From Chloroflexaceae bacterium (GTDB lineage Bacteria; Chloroflexota; Chloroflexia; Chloroflexales; Chloroflexaceae), in contig JAAURD010000003.1 in assembly GCA_012034075.1 (NCBI GenBank), forward strand, positions 1 to 60,204: a DNA stretch of 60,204 bases, in the 5' to 3' direction. Made by a program: the position numbers and the translations under genes. The notes beneath the pieces were generated by a model. That model did no database searches, was not told the DNA's origin, and saw nothing but the letters and a program-made list of their open reading frames with translations. Numbering within the stretch: position 1 is the stretch's first letter; every line of letters starts with the position of its first letter. This document shows, one piece after another, positions 1 to 8,438 of the stretch.

Positions 1-912
1 GTGCCTGTCCTTGCCGCAGCTGGCTACTCATGTCATCGTCCCAAACCAGCGGGGTTATGGCAACTCATCCCATCCGACCGAAGTAATACCAACTTACGTT
101 TTGCCATACTATCATCAACACCCGTCGGGGCGCAGCGTGCTGCGCCGAGCACTCGTTCCCAGGGAGTACCAAAACAGGCTGGTAGAACGCAAATTGGTAT
201 AACAGACTATGACATTGAACACTTGTCGGGTGATCTCATCGCACTTCTCGATCACTACGGATACGAAGACGCCACCTTTGTCGGTCATGATTGGGGTGAC
301 TATGTCGTATGGGGACTGAGCTTATTGCATCCGAACCGTGTAAATGGAGTGATAGCCCTGGCCCTACCGTACCAGGAGCGCGGAGAAAGACCCTGGATCG
401 AGTTCATGGAAGAATTTTTTGGCGGCGACTACTATTTTGTCCACTTCAATCGACAGGCAGGTGTCGCAGACGCCATATTGAAAGAAAACACATCGCGGTT
501 CCTTCGCAATATGTTCCGGAAGAACGTCCCACCCAAAGAGCCTGAGCCTGGTATGGTGATGATCAATCTCACCAAAGCAGAAGAACCACTCGGTGATCCC
601 ATAATGAGCAACAGCGAACTGGCCGTTTTTGTCTGCGCCTTCGAATCAACAGGGTTTACCGGTAGTATCAATTGGGACAGGAACATTGACCGCAACTGGC
701 ACTTATTAGCGGATGTGAATCCTATCATCAAACAGCCCACACTCATGATCTATGGCGACCGGGATGTGATTCGGAAGTCTGCAAATCTGACAGCGTTCGT
801 GCCCAATGTTGAAGTGGTCAGTCTGGACTGCGGTCATTGGATCCAGCAAGAAAAACCGGAAGAAACAAACCAGGCAAGGTTAAAGTGGTTGGAACAGCAG
901 GCTGCCACCTAA
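1..912 (+). pseudogene. Epoxide-hydrolase-like alpha/beta hydrolase, disrupted by a short inverted-repeat element, 5' end outside window
   Basis: The C-terminal part reads in frame 1 from about 202 to the TAA at 910-912. It has the nucleophile elbow GHDWG typical of epoxide hydrolases and haloalkane dehalogenases (Asp nucleophile), a GDRD acid loop and a CGHW catalytic His. The preceding N-terminal strand (ATHVIVPNQRGYGNSSHPTEV, with the usual RGYG turn) reads in frame 2 up to about 85. The two halves are separated by roughly 113 bases bounded by ATACCAAC and TTGGTAT. Removing them joins GAA GTA ATA ACA GAC TAT and restores one frame (TEV-I-TDYD). The gene is therefore interrupted and frameshifted by an insertion and probably inactive. 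The start and the HGxP oxyanion motif lie upstream of the window. Substrate unknown. Confidence 0.8.
86..200. repeat. Short inverted-repeat (MITE-like) element inserted in the hydrolase gene
   Basis: The stretch begins ATACCAACTTACGTT and ends AACGCAAATTGGTAT, which are imperfect inverted repeats. It carries the internal palindrome GGCGCAGCGTGCTGCGCC at 129-146. A 2-bp duplication (AT or TA; the flanks do not decide which) is consistent with the junctions. It has no coding capacity. The same terminal motif and palindrome core recur in intergenic elements further along the window, so this is a member of that family caught inside a gene. Confidence 0.75.
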
Positions 913-951
913 TTTCAAGAGTGTTTCACAATATTCAGCCGCAATAAGCAT

Positions 952-986
952 AGAACGCCCGCATCCTCTCTGGATACGGGCGTTCT
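952..986. terminator. 15-bp stem-loop between convergent hydrolase and glgB
   Basis: AGAACGCCCGCATCC pairs with GGATACGGGCGTTCT (one mismatch) around a 5-base loop. It sits between the ends of two convergent genes, where a bidirectional terminator is expected. No long T-run follows on either side, so intrinsic termination is likely but not certain. Confidence 0.6.
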
Positions 987-1004
987 GTCTGTCTATCTAT
1001 CGGA

Positions 1005-3338
1005 TCAGCCGTGGGCCGCAGGGGCTGGGGCTGCTTGTGTGGTGTCCTCTTCCTCCTCTGGTTCGGGATCGGGTTGATACGTGTTTTTAAAGAAGACAAT
1101 TCCCAGCGGCGGAGCCACCACATTGATCGAAAATGGTCGGCCATGCAGGGGTTCAGGCAAGGCTTCGACGCCACCAAAGTTGCCCTGACCGCTGCCGCGA
1201 TATTCGGTCGCATCGCTGTTGAGCACCTCGCGCCAAAAGCCACCGCAGGGTACCCCAACATGATAGTCGTAACGCACCACCGGAGTCAGGTTACAGACAA
1301 TGATAATCACATCGTTGGTCGTTTTGCCCTTGCGCAACAGGCTGATCGTGCTGTTTTCCCAGTCATTACAATCGAGCCACTCAAACCCAGCAGGGTCAAA
1401 ATCTAATTCATAGAGTGCAGGCTCGCTGCGGTAAAACTGGTTGAGATCAGCAACCCAGCGTTGCAAACCACTATGAAAATCATACTGAAGCAAGTGCCAG
1501 TCGAGGCTCTCCTCGTTAATCCACTCACGCCACTGACCAAACTCACCGCCCATAAAGATCATCTTCTTGGCTGCCTGAGCATACATATAGCCATAGAGCG
1601 TGCGCAGGTTGGCGAACTTCTGCCACAGATCACCAGGCATCTTCCCAATGAGCGACCCTTTGCCATGAACGACTTCATCGTGAGAAAGCGGCAAAATAAA
1701 GTTTTCGTGGAATGCATAGAGCATGCGGAAGGTCAGTTCGTGGTGATGATATTTGCGATGAATCGGGTCACGGCTCATATAAGAAAGGGTATCATGCATC
1801 CAGCCCATATCCCATTTCATACCAAAGCCAAGACCACCAACATAGGTGGGTCGTGAGACCATGCCCCATGAGGTCGATTCTTCGGCGACGGTAAAGGTAT
1901 CGGGAAACTGGCGATAGATTTCTTCATTGAAACGGCGCATAAACCAGATAGCTTCGATGTTCTCATTGCCGCCATACTGGTTGCGCATCCACTGACCTTC
2001 ACCGCGAGAATAGTCGAGGTATAGCATCGATGCCACAGCGTCAACCCGTAGACCGTCGGCATGGAACTGATCCATCCAGTAGATTGCACTGCTCACCAGG
2101 AAACTGACGACTTCATGACGACCATAATTGAAGATATAGCTCTGCCAATCGGGGTGCCAGCCCTTCTCTGGGTAGGAGTGCTCGTACAAATGGCTGCCAT
2201 CGAAATAACTTAACCCAAAGCCATCAACCGCAAAGTGCGAAGGCACCCAATCGAGGAGAACGCCAATTCCATGCTGATGCAACTGGTCGATCAGGTAGCG
2301 CAGGTCTTGCGGCGAGCCAAAGCGCGTGGTCGGCGCAAAGTAGCCAGTGCATTGATAGCCCCACGAACCATAAAAGGGATAGCTCATAATGGGCATAAAC
2401 TCGACATGCGTAAAGCCCATTTCTTTAATATACGCAGGCAGCTTTTCAGCCAGTTCACGATAGGTCAAATAGCGATTGCCTTCTTCGGGAACACGCATCC
2501 ACGAACCGATATGCATCTCATAAACCGAAATAGGACCATTGAGATTGTTGAACGTATGGCGATTGGCCATCCATTCCTGGTCATGCCAGGTGTATTTATT
2601 ATCCCAGACAATCGAGGCGCTGTTGGGTGGTACTTCAGCACAGATAGCATAGGGGTCAGCTTTATCAATGCGGTAGCCATTAAACTTGGAAGCAATATAA
2701 TATTTGTACGTTGTACCCTTGCGTATTCCAGGAATAAATCCTTCCCAGACACCCGAAGAACCACGCATGCCCAGTGGATGACTCTGGTTGTTCCAGCCAT
2801 TAAAGTCGCCGATGACAGAAACGGCTTCGGCATTGGGTGCCCATACCGCAAAAAACGCACCTTTGACACCATCTAATTTACCCAGGTGTGAACCAAAGCG
2901 CTCATATGCCCGAAACAGGCTGCCTTCATTAAAGAGATAAAGGTCATCATCGCTAATTGGGCTGGTCTCTAGAGTGAGCAAGACGACATTACCTATTGGT
3001 TGTGGTTCTTCGTCCTCATCATCTTCCTCTTCTTCGATTGGCTCAGGTTCGGAAGGAGCAACCGGTTCCACGTCTCCATCAGCGGTATCTGCTTCCGAAG
3101 TCGTTGCTGTGGTAGTGCTCACCGGCTCTTTCGTAGATTCAGGCGTAGTCGAGCCTTGTGCAGTCACTGGTTCAGCAGTGGGTGTGTTGGTCACTGTGGC
3201 TGGCTCAGATTCTGTTACCACTGAAGATTCAGCAGTATCCTCAGAAGAGGCAGGATCGGTGATTGGTGTTGTGGTCCCATGCTCCTCGTCATTATTATTG
3301 GTTATGATATCCGTTTTTGCTGTAGTTTTATCACTCAC
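1005..3338 (-). CDS. glgB: 1,4-alpha-glucan branching enzyme with long acidic N-terminal extension
   Basis: A 777-residue GH13 branching enzyme that makes alpha-1,6 branches in glycogen. Residues 1-115 are a low-complexity Thr/Ser/Glu-rich tail ending in a Glu/Asp run, not part of the catalytic family. A CBM48-like beta domain (about 120-230, FAVWAPNAEAVSVIGDFNGW) follows, then the TIM barrel with nucleophile Asp433 (GLRVDAV), acid Glu486 (AEEST) and Asp554 (LSHDE). The C-terminus adds a second short acidic tail (PEPEEEEDTT). The start is GTG, chosen because AAAGGAAAGGAT lies about 8 bases upstream. It follows glgE on the same strand, 147 bases away, so the two probably act together: GlgE builds linear maltosyl chains and GlgB branches them. 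Function is secure; the role of the tails is unknown. Confidence 0.95.
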   Translation of the reverse strand: MSDKTTAKTDIITNNNDEEHGTTTPITDPASSEDTAESSVVTESEPATVTNTPTAEPVTAQGSTTPESTKEPVSTTTATTSEADTADGDVEPVAPSEPEPIEEEEDDEDEEPQPIGNVVLLTLETSPISDDDLYLFNEGSLFRAYERFGSHLGKLDGVKGAFFAVWAPNAEAVSVIGDFNGWNNQSHPLGMRGSSGVWEGFIPGIRKGTTYKYYIASKFNGYRIDKADPYAICAEVPPNSASIVWDNKYTWHDQEWMANRHTFNNLNGPISVYEMHIGSWMRVPEEGNRYLTYRELAEKLPAYIKEMGFTHVEFMPIMSYPFYGSWGYQCTGYFAPTTRFGSPQDLRYLIDQLHQHGIGVLLDWVPSHFAVDGFGLSYFDGSHLYEHSYPEKGWHPDWQSYIFNYGRHEVVSFLVSSAIYWMDQFHADGLRVDAVASMLYLDYSRGEGQWMRNQYGGNENIEAIWFMRRFNEEIYRQFPDTFTVAEESTSWGMVSRPTYVGGLGFGMKWDMGWMHDTLSYMSRDPIHRKYHHHELTFRMLYAFHENFILPLSHDEVVHGKGSLIGKMPGDLWQKFANLRTLYGYMYAQAAKKMIFMGGEFGQWREWINEESLDWHLLQYDFHSGLQRWVADLNQFYRSEPALYELDFDPAGFEWLDCNDWENSTISLLRKGKTTNDVIIIVCNLTPVVRYDYHVGVPCGGFWREVLNSDATEYRGSGQGNFGGVEALPEPLHGRPFSINVVAPPLGIVFFKNTYQPDPEPEEEEDTTQAAPAPAAHG

Positions 3339-3420
3339 GCGCTCTATCCTTTCCTTTCTTCTATTTCTCTTTCATAGGGCTGTTGTACCGTAAACCCCTG
3401 GATGAACCAGAAACAGAGTA

Positions 3421-3448
3421 TGGGAGAACATGGATGCATGTCCTCCCA
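3421..3448 (-). other. Stem-loop in the glgE-glgB spacer
   Basis: TGGGAGAACATG and CATGTCCTCCCA form a 12-bp stem with one mismatch and a GATG loop. It lies in the 147-base spacer between glgE and glgB. No T-run follows on the minus strand, so it may be a processing or mRNA-stability element rather than a terminator. Confidence 0.4.
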
Positions 3449-3485
3449 CGATGAAGACGCTCTCTAACATTATTCTGCCCAGATC

Positions 3486-5456
3486 TTACCGAATGGCCTG
3501 AAGACGAAAAATGTGAACCGGTATCTCATGTGGCCGCAGCTCAATATAATTCCAGGCACCATTCCAGAAGTACCCTGTTTCGTTGAGTAGATCATAGACC
3601 TGATACGGCTGGTTCGCATCAATCCCGAAATCTTCTACTGGTATTTCAACCCAACCAGATTGGGTATACGTGTAATCGAGTGTTGCCACCACAAGAATAA
3701 TATTGCTGTAATCATCAGTATGTTTACTATAACAGATGATTTTATCGTTGTCGATACGATGAAACTGGAGATTGCGGTTTGATTGTAGCGCAGGGTTCTC
3801 GCGCCGAATCTTATTGACCTGGGTAATAAAACTTTTAATGCTATGCAGGCTATCGAGGTTCCAGTTCTTAATCTCGTATTTTTCCGAGTCCAGGTATTCT
3901 TCACTGCCCGGTTCACGTGGCACATTGACACAGAGCTCATATGCCGGGCCATAGATACCATAATTGGCAGTCATCGTAGCAGCCAGTACCAGCCGGATCA
4001 TAAAGGCCGGTCGGCCACCGTGCTGCAAATATTCATTGAGAATATCGGGAGTATTGGGCCAGAAATTGGGACGGAAAAATTCTTTGGCTGGTCCCTGCGT
4101 CAATTCCGTAAGATACTCGATCAGACCGGCTTTGTCATTGCGCCAGGCAAAATAGGTATACGATTGGGTGAACCCTAACTTGGCCAGGCGATACATCACC
4201 TTGGGGCGCGTAAAGGCTTCCGAGAGAAAGATGACATTGGGATGTTGCTGCCGGATCTCTTGAATGGCCCATTCCCAAAAGGCAAATGACTTGGTATGCG
4301 GGTTATCCACACGAAAGATCTCAACCCCCTGCTTAATCCAGAAGAGAAAGACGCTTTTCAGTTCTTCCCAGAGTTCTTGCCATTTCTCGGTCTCAAAATC
4401 AAAGGGGTAGATATCCTGGTATTTTTTGGGTGGGTTTTCGGCGTACTGGATAGTTCCGTCTGGGCGTTTGCGGAACCACTCAGGATGTTCTGTGACATAC
4501 GGATGATCGGGTGAACACTGGAACGCAATATCCAGCGCAATGTCAATACCATATTCTTTGGCCTTCGCCACAAAACTGCGAAAGTCCTGAAGCGTTCCCA
4601 GTTTCGGATGGATCGATTTATGGCCGCCCTCGGCACTGCCAATAGCCCAGGGGCTACCCGTGTCGGTTGGCTCAGCAAACAGCGAGTTGTTGCGACCTTT
4701 GCGCATCGTTTGCCCAATAGGGTGGATCGGAGGGAAATAGATGACATCGAAACCCATTGAAGCCACATAGGGCAGGTGCGCTTCACAATCCTTGAATGTG
4801 CCATGGCTTTTGCGCCCCGGCCCATACGAACGAGGGAAAAGCTCATACCAACTGCTGAAACCAGCCCGCTTGCGTTCAACCAGCGCCTTCAGTTCACGGG
4901 CGTAGCGTGTAGCAAAGCGGCGGTCGCTATAGCGCAGCATCAAATCGCGAATATTGCGGTCCAAAGCAACGGCAATACGATCACTCAGCGACTCACCACG
5001 ACGCAAAATGGTGGCCGCATCGCGCAGTTTACGAGCATGATCAGTTTTGGCACGGACACTGCCAGCTTCAAGCAGTTCAGCCCCAATCAAGAGATCAACT
5101 GAAACATTCTGATTCGCTTTCACACGCTTTTCCATATCGCGTTCCCACGATTGGTAACGGTCAACCCAGGCCTCAATGGTATACACATAGGTGCCTTGTT
5201 CTGCTACAACAAAATGACCACGCCAGCGATCATTCACCAGAAACTCCATCGGGGCTTCGTTCCAGGTTGTTGTCCCTTCTTTACGATAGAGTAAGAGACA
5301 TGTAATAGCATCATGACCATCGGTAAATATATCGGCCTCAACTTCGACCGTTTCACCAACAACACGTTTTATCGGAAAATAACCGCCATCAATTTCCGGA
5401 GAGACCCCCTCAATGATGACGCGACTTCGTCCTTGTGTAGGTATTGTGTTCGACAT
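3486..5456 (-). CDS. glgE: Alpha-1,4-glucan:maltose-1-phosphate maltosyltransferase
   Basis: A 656-residue GH13_3 enzyme that transfers maltosyl units from maltose-1-phosphate to the growing alpha-1,4-glucan. An N-terminal beta-sandwich domain (about 12-120) leads to the GlgE helical insert and the catalytic barrel. The family motifs YFPPIHPIG, nucleophile Asp384 (FRVDNPHTK) and acid Glu413 (FLSEAFTRP) are present. The reading frame extends upstream to 5507, but ATG at 5456 fits the usual N-terminus (MSNTIPTQGRSRV) and has AGAGGG/AAGG just upstream. No TreS/Pep2 or GlgA/GlgM gene is visible nearby, so the source of maltose-1-phosphate is not shown. It is upstream of glgB on the same strand. 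Confidence 0.95.
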   Translation of the reverse strand: MSNTIPTQGRSRVIIEGVSPEIDGGYFPIKRVVGETVEVEADIFTDGHDAITCLLLYRKEGTTTWNEAPMEFLVNDRWRGHFVVAEQGTYVYTIEAWVDRYQSWERDMEKRVKANQNVSVDLLIGAELLEAGSVRAKTDHARKLRDAATILRRGESLSDRIAVALDRNIRDLMLRYSDRRFATRYARELKALVERKRAGFSSWYELFPRSYGPGRKSHGTFKDCEAHLPYVASMGFDVIYFPPIHPIGQTMRKGRNNSLFAEPTDTGSPWAIGSAEGGHKSIHPKLGTLQDFRSFVAKAKEYGIDIALDIAFQCSPDHPYVTEHPEWFRKRPDGTIQYAENPPKKYQDIYPFDFETEKWQELWEELKSVFLFWIKQGVEIFRVDNPHTKSFAFWEWAIQEIRQQHPNVIFLSEAFTRPKVMYRLAKLGFTQSYTYFAWRNDKAGLIEYLTELTQGPAKEFFRPNFWPNTPDILNEYLQHGGRPAFMIRLVLAATMTANYGIYGPAYELCVNVPREPGSEEYLDSEKYEIKNWNLDSLHSIKSFITQVNKIRRENPALQSNRNLQFHRIDNDKIICYSKHTDDYSNIILVVATLDYTYTQSGWVEIPVEDFGIDANQPYQVYDLLNETGYFWNGAWNYIELRPHEIPVHIFRLQAIR

Positions 5457-5507
5457 CCTTGCCCTCTTTAACTGACTGCCATGTCGGTACCGAAAAGAGT
5501 CGCACAA

Positions 5508-5893
5508 AATCCCCCCGTTGTGCTGGTTGAGCCAGACAGTACCACGATCAACGAGGGTCGTGATCTTCTATCTTTGGCACACTATGGGAGGATTTATCTC
5601 GTGGAACGCCTGCTACCGCAGGATTACAGTGTCTTTTAACTTCTCCTATTGTACTGAAGAGATGCAAAATCGTCAAATAACGTGCAAGCTGTATGCACCA
5701 GAGATCGGGCAACGGATCCGAATTTAGGATGAACCGAACGACATCTAGCCTGGTATCTTGCGGTGATGATCAAAGCGTATACGAATTGATGCTGCACACG
5801 CAGTGAGAATGTGGTAAAATGGTAACGCATTGTATTGCCAAGTTCTTCGTGTGTTGAACCGATAGTAGTTACCGTGAAGAAACAGGAGTTGCT
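5508..5893. promoter_or_regulatory. Divergent intergenic region between glgE and the polysaccharide block
   Basis: This 386-base gap separates divergent genes and must hold promoters for both. The clearest candidate is an extended -10 (TGG-TAAAAT, 5812-5820) reading right toward the sugar transferase, without a good -35. Short open frames here are not supported by start context or recognisable sequence. Confidence 0.35.
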
Positions 5894-7399
5894 ATGGACC
5901 AGAGCCTGAACCCGGTTGTCAGGCCACCACTGACCGTGATGTCAGAACACATGTTGCGCCGCGAAGGCGGTTGGACAACCCATCTGCTTTCGCTTGTCAT
6001 CGACCAGTTGCTCATTGTGGCGAGCTTTGCGCTGGCCTACTGGATGCGTTATCTGGCGGAGTGGCCGGCAGTCCTCAAACCGGTGATCTCCGAGGTAGAA
6101 ACTCCCAACTTTGTCCCATTTAATGCGTTTCTTCCCATTACCTTGTTAATGGTCCTGCTTCTTACGGTCCTTTTTGAAATTAAGGGGCTGTACCGTGTTG
6201 CCCGTGGCTCAGGCTGGATTGATTACGCCAGCATTATTTTGAGCAGCACGCTCACTGGCATTGCATTGCTCATTGTGTTTGTTTTTCTCTATCGACCGTT
6301 CTTTTATTCACGGCTGATCTTTGCCTTTGCTGGCATCAATATCATTGTGCTGCTCTGCCTCTGGCGCGGCGTGCTGGTGGCTATCCGCCACTGGTGCTGG
6401 AGCCAGGGTATTGGTCAAGAACAGGTGCTTGTTGTGGGAGGCAATGGTCTGGGCCAACAGGTGATGAACGGTCTCTTTGCTCAACCACATCAGGGCTATC
6501 GCCTGGTTGGCTATCTTGAAGATAAGCCATCACCTACGATTCAATATCGTCATTGCCCACATCTTGGCGGCATTCATGATTTAAAGATGGTTGTTACCAA
6601 TCATCGGGTGAATCTGGTTATTCTGGCCTTGCCGTACTGGTTGCAAGATCGTTTGCCCGAACTGGCCCAGACGTGCCGTTTGCTGGATATCGATTTTCGG
6701 ATTGCGCCGGACCTGTACCAGCTCAGTTTTGACCGTGTAGATGTGTTGCAAGTGAGTGGTGTACCGCTGATCGGCCTCAAAGCGGTATCGATTAAGGGCT
6801 GGAACCTGGCACTGAAACGTGCGATTGATGTGGGCTTGGTACTGCTGAGTGCGCCTGTTACATTACCGTTATCGCTCTGTATTGCGGCTCTGATACGGCT
6901 TGATTCGCATGGGCCGGCGCTGTTTCGGCAGACGCGGGTGGGCAAGCATGGCGAACACTTTACATGCTACAAATTTCGTACTATGGTTGTTGATGCGGAG
7001 AAACGACAAGCTGAGCTGACTGCATTGAATGAGGCCGATGGTCCTCTTTTTAAGATGAAACGTGACCCACGTGTAACCCGTGTGGGCGGTTTGTTGCGAC
7101 GTAGTAGCCTCGATGAATTACCACAGCTGTTGAATGTACTATTGGGCGATATGAGTCTGGTTGGTCCTCGCCCAGGATTGCCCACCGAAGTGGCGTGCTA
7201 TGAAGAGTGGCACCATCGCCGGCTTGAGGTGATGCCGGGCCTGACGGGCCTGTGGCAGGTGCTTGGGCGTAGCAATACGACCTTTGACGAGATGGTACGG
7301 CTTGATATTTATTATGCCGAAAACTGGTCGGTTGGTATGGATCTTCGTATTATTTTTCAGACGGTGCCCGCGGTTTTACTCAGTAAAGGTGCGTATTAG
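5894..7399 (+). CDS. Polyprenyl glycosylphosphotransferase initiating exopolysaccharide synthesis (WcaJ/WbaP type)
   Basis: A 501-residue membrane protein. The N-terminal half has about four hydrophobic segments (first near residue 35) and a CoA-binding-like domain (VLVVGGNGLGQQV). After a further membrane segment comes the bacterial sugar-transferase catalytic domain with KRAIDV, FRQTRVGKHGEHFTCYKFRTM and LPQLLNVLLGDMSLVGPRPGLP. Such enzymes transfer a sugar-1-phosphate from a UDP-sugar to undecaprenyl phosphate at the cytoplasmic membrane. AGGAG lies 6 bases before the ATG. It is the first gene of a six-gene same-strand block, as expected for the priming enzyme. The exact sugar cannot be read from sequence. 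Confidence 0.92.
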   Translation: MDQSLNPVVRPPLTVMSEHMLRREGGWTTHLLSLVIDQLLIVASFALAYWMRYLAEWPAVLKPVISEVETPNFVPFNAFLPITLLMVLLLTVLFEIKGLYRVARGSGWIDYASIILSSTLTGIALLIVFVFLYRPFFYSRLIFAFAGINIIVLLCLWRGVLVAIRHWCWSQGIGQEQVLVVGGNGLGQQVMNGLFAQPHQGYRLVGYLEDKPSPTIQYRHCPHLGGIHDLKMVVTNHRVNLVILALPYWLQDRLPELAQTCRLLDIDFRIAPDLYQLSFDRVDVLQVSGVPLIGLKAVSIKGWNLALKRAIDVGLVLLSAPVTLPLSLCIAALIRLDSHGPALFRQTRVGKHGEHFTCYKFRTMVVDAEKRQAELTALNEADGPLFKMKRDPRVTRVGGLLRRSSLDELPQLLNVLLGDMSLVGPRPGLPTEVACYEEWHHRRLEVMPGLTGLWQVLGRSNTTFDEMVRLDIYYAENWSVGMDLRIIFQTVPAVLLSKGAY

Positions 7400-7451
7400 A
7401 AATACTTCATGCGGTTTAATTGTGTTCAGCGAGGGTTAGGAGCAAGCAAAG

Positions 7452-8402
7452 ATGCGCGTTTTAATTACAGGCGGTGCGGGTTTTCTGGGGTCTCATCTCT
7501 GTGATCGCTTTCTGGCGGAGGGCCACACGGTGATTGCGATGGACAATCTGATCACTGGGAATACAGATAATATTGCTCATCTCGCCGGTCATGAGCAGTT
7601 TCTGTTTATCCAACACGATGTAACGAACTATATCTTTATTGAAGGGCCGCTCGATGCAATTCTGCATTTTGCATCGCCGGCATCACCGATTGACTATCTA
7701 CAACTGCCTATTCAGACGCTTAAAGTTGGTGCTTTGGGGACACATAAGGCGCTTGGATTAGCGAAAGACAAGGGCGCACGGTTTTTACTTGCCTCCACAT
7801 CTGAGGTGTATGGTGACCCGCAGGTACACCCGCAGCCAGAAACGTATTATGGTCATGTGAACCCGATAGGGCCACGTGGGGTGTATGATGAAGCAAAACG
7901 CTTTGCAGAGGCCTTGGTCATGGCGTATCATCGTTATCATGGGGTTGATACGCGGATTGTTCGTATTTTCAATACATATGGTCCACGTATGCGCTTGCAT
8001 GATGGTCGTGTTGTGCCGAATTTTATCGGTCAGTCGGTGAAGGGCGAGCCGCTGACGGTGTATGGTGATGGTTCACAGACCCGCTCTTTTCAGTACGTTG
8101 ATGACTTGATTGAGGGAATTTATCGGCTCCTGCTCTCGGATGAGGTGAGTCCCGTTAATATTGGTAACCCACGAGAGTTTACCATTCTTTCATTTGCAGA
8201 GATGGTTAATCGCATGACGGCTAATCCGGGTGGTATTATCTACAAAGATGCACGAACACAGGATGACCCGCAGGTGCGGCAACCAGATATTCGTAAAGCA
8301 AAACAGGTGCTCAATTGGGAAGCAAAAATCACCCTGGAAGAGGGTCTTGAGAAAACGATACCCTGGTTTCGGCAGGAATTGCAACGCCTGGGCGAGCTGT
8401 AA
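7452..8402 (+). CDS. UDP-glucuronate decarboxylase (UDP-xylose synthase), extended SDR family
   Basis: 316 residues with the NAD-binding GGAGFLGSH near residue 7, the SDR active site Y-xxx-K (GVYDEAKR, Tyr about 145) and ASTSEVYGD. The stretches [20 protein letters not shown] and FNTYGPRM are characteristic of UDP-xylose synthases, which oxidise and decarboxylate UDP-glucuronate. TAGGAG lies about 10 bases upstream of the ATG. It would supply a nucleotide sugar to the polysaccharide block. A related dTDP- or UDP-sugar dehydratase is the main alternative, but the SPASP motif favours UXS. Confidence 0.9.
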   Translation: MRVLITGGAGFLGSHLCDRFLAEGHTVIAMDNLITGNTDNIAHLAGHEQFLFIQHDVTNYIFIEGPLDAILHFASPASPIDYLQLPIQTLKVGALGTHKALGLAKDKGARFLLASTSEVYGDPQVHPQPETYYGHVNPIGPRGVYDEAKRFAEALVMAYHRYHGVDTRIVRIFNTYGPRMRLHDGRVVPNFIGQSVKGEPLTVYGDGSQTRSFQYVDDLIEGIYRLLLSDEVSPVNIGNPREFTILSFAEMVNRMTANPGGIIYKDARTQDDPQVRQPDIRKAKQVLNWEAKITLEEGLEKTIPWFRQELQRLGEL

Positions 8403-8438
8403 TATGGCGTTGACAAGCATACGGTTGTTCCGCATCTG

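Noticed and set aside
1-84. Frame-1 reading MPVLAAAGYSCHRPKPAG as the true N-terminus of the first gene
   Set aside because: The hydrolase-like sequence here is in frame 2; frame 1 is only open by chance across the inserted element.
5518-5830. Small open frames in the glgE upstream gap (69 and 64 codons)
   Set aside because: No ribosome sites, no recognisable sequence, and they cover the region expected to hold divergent promoters.
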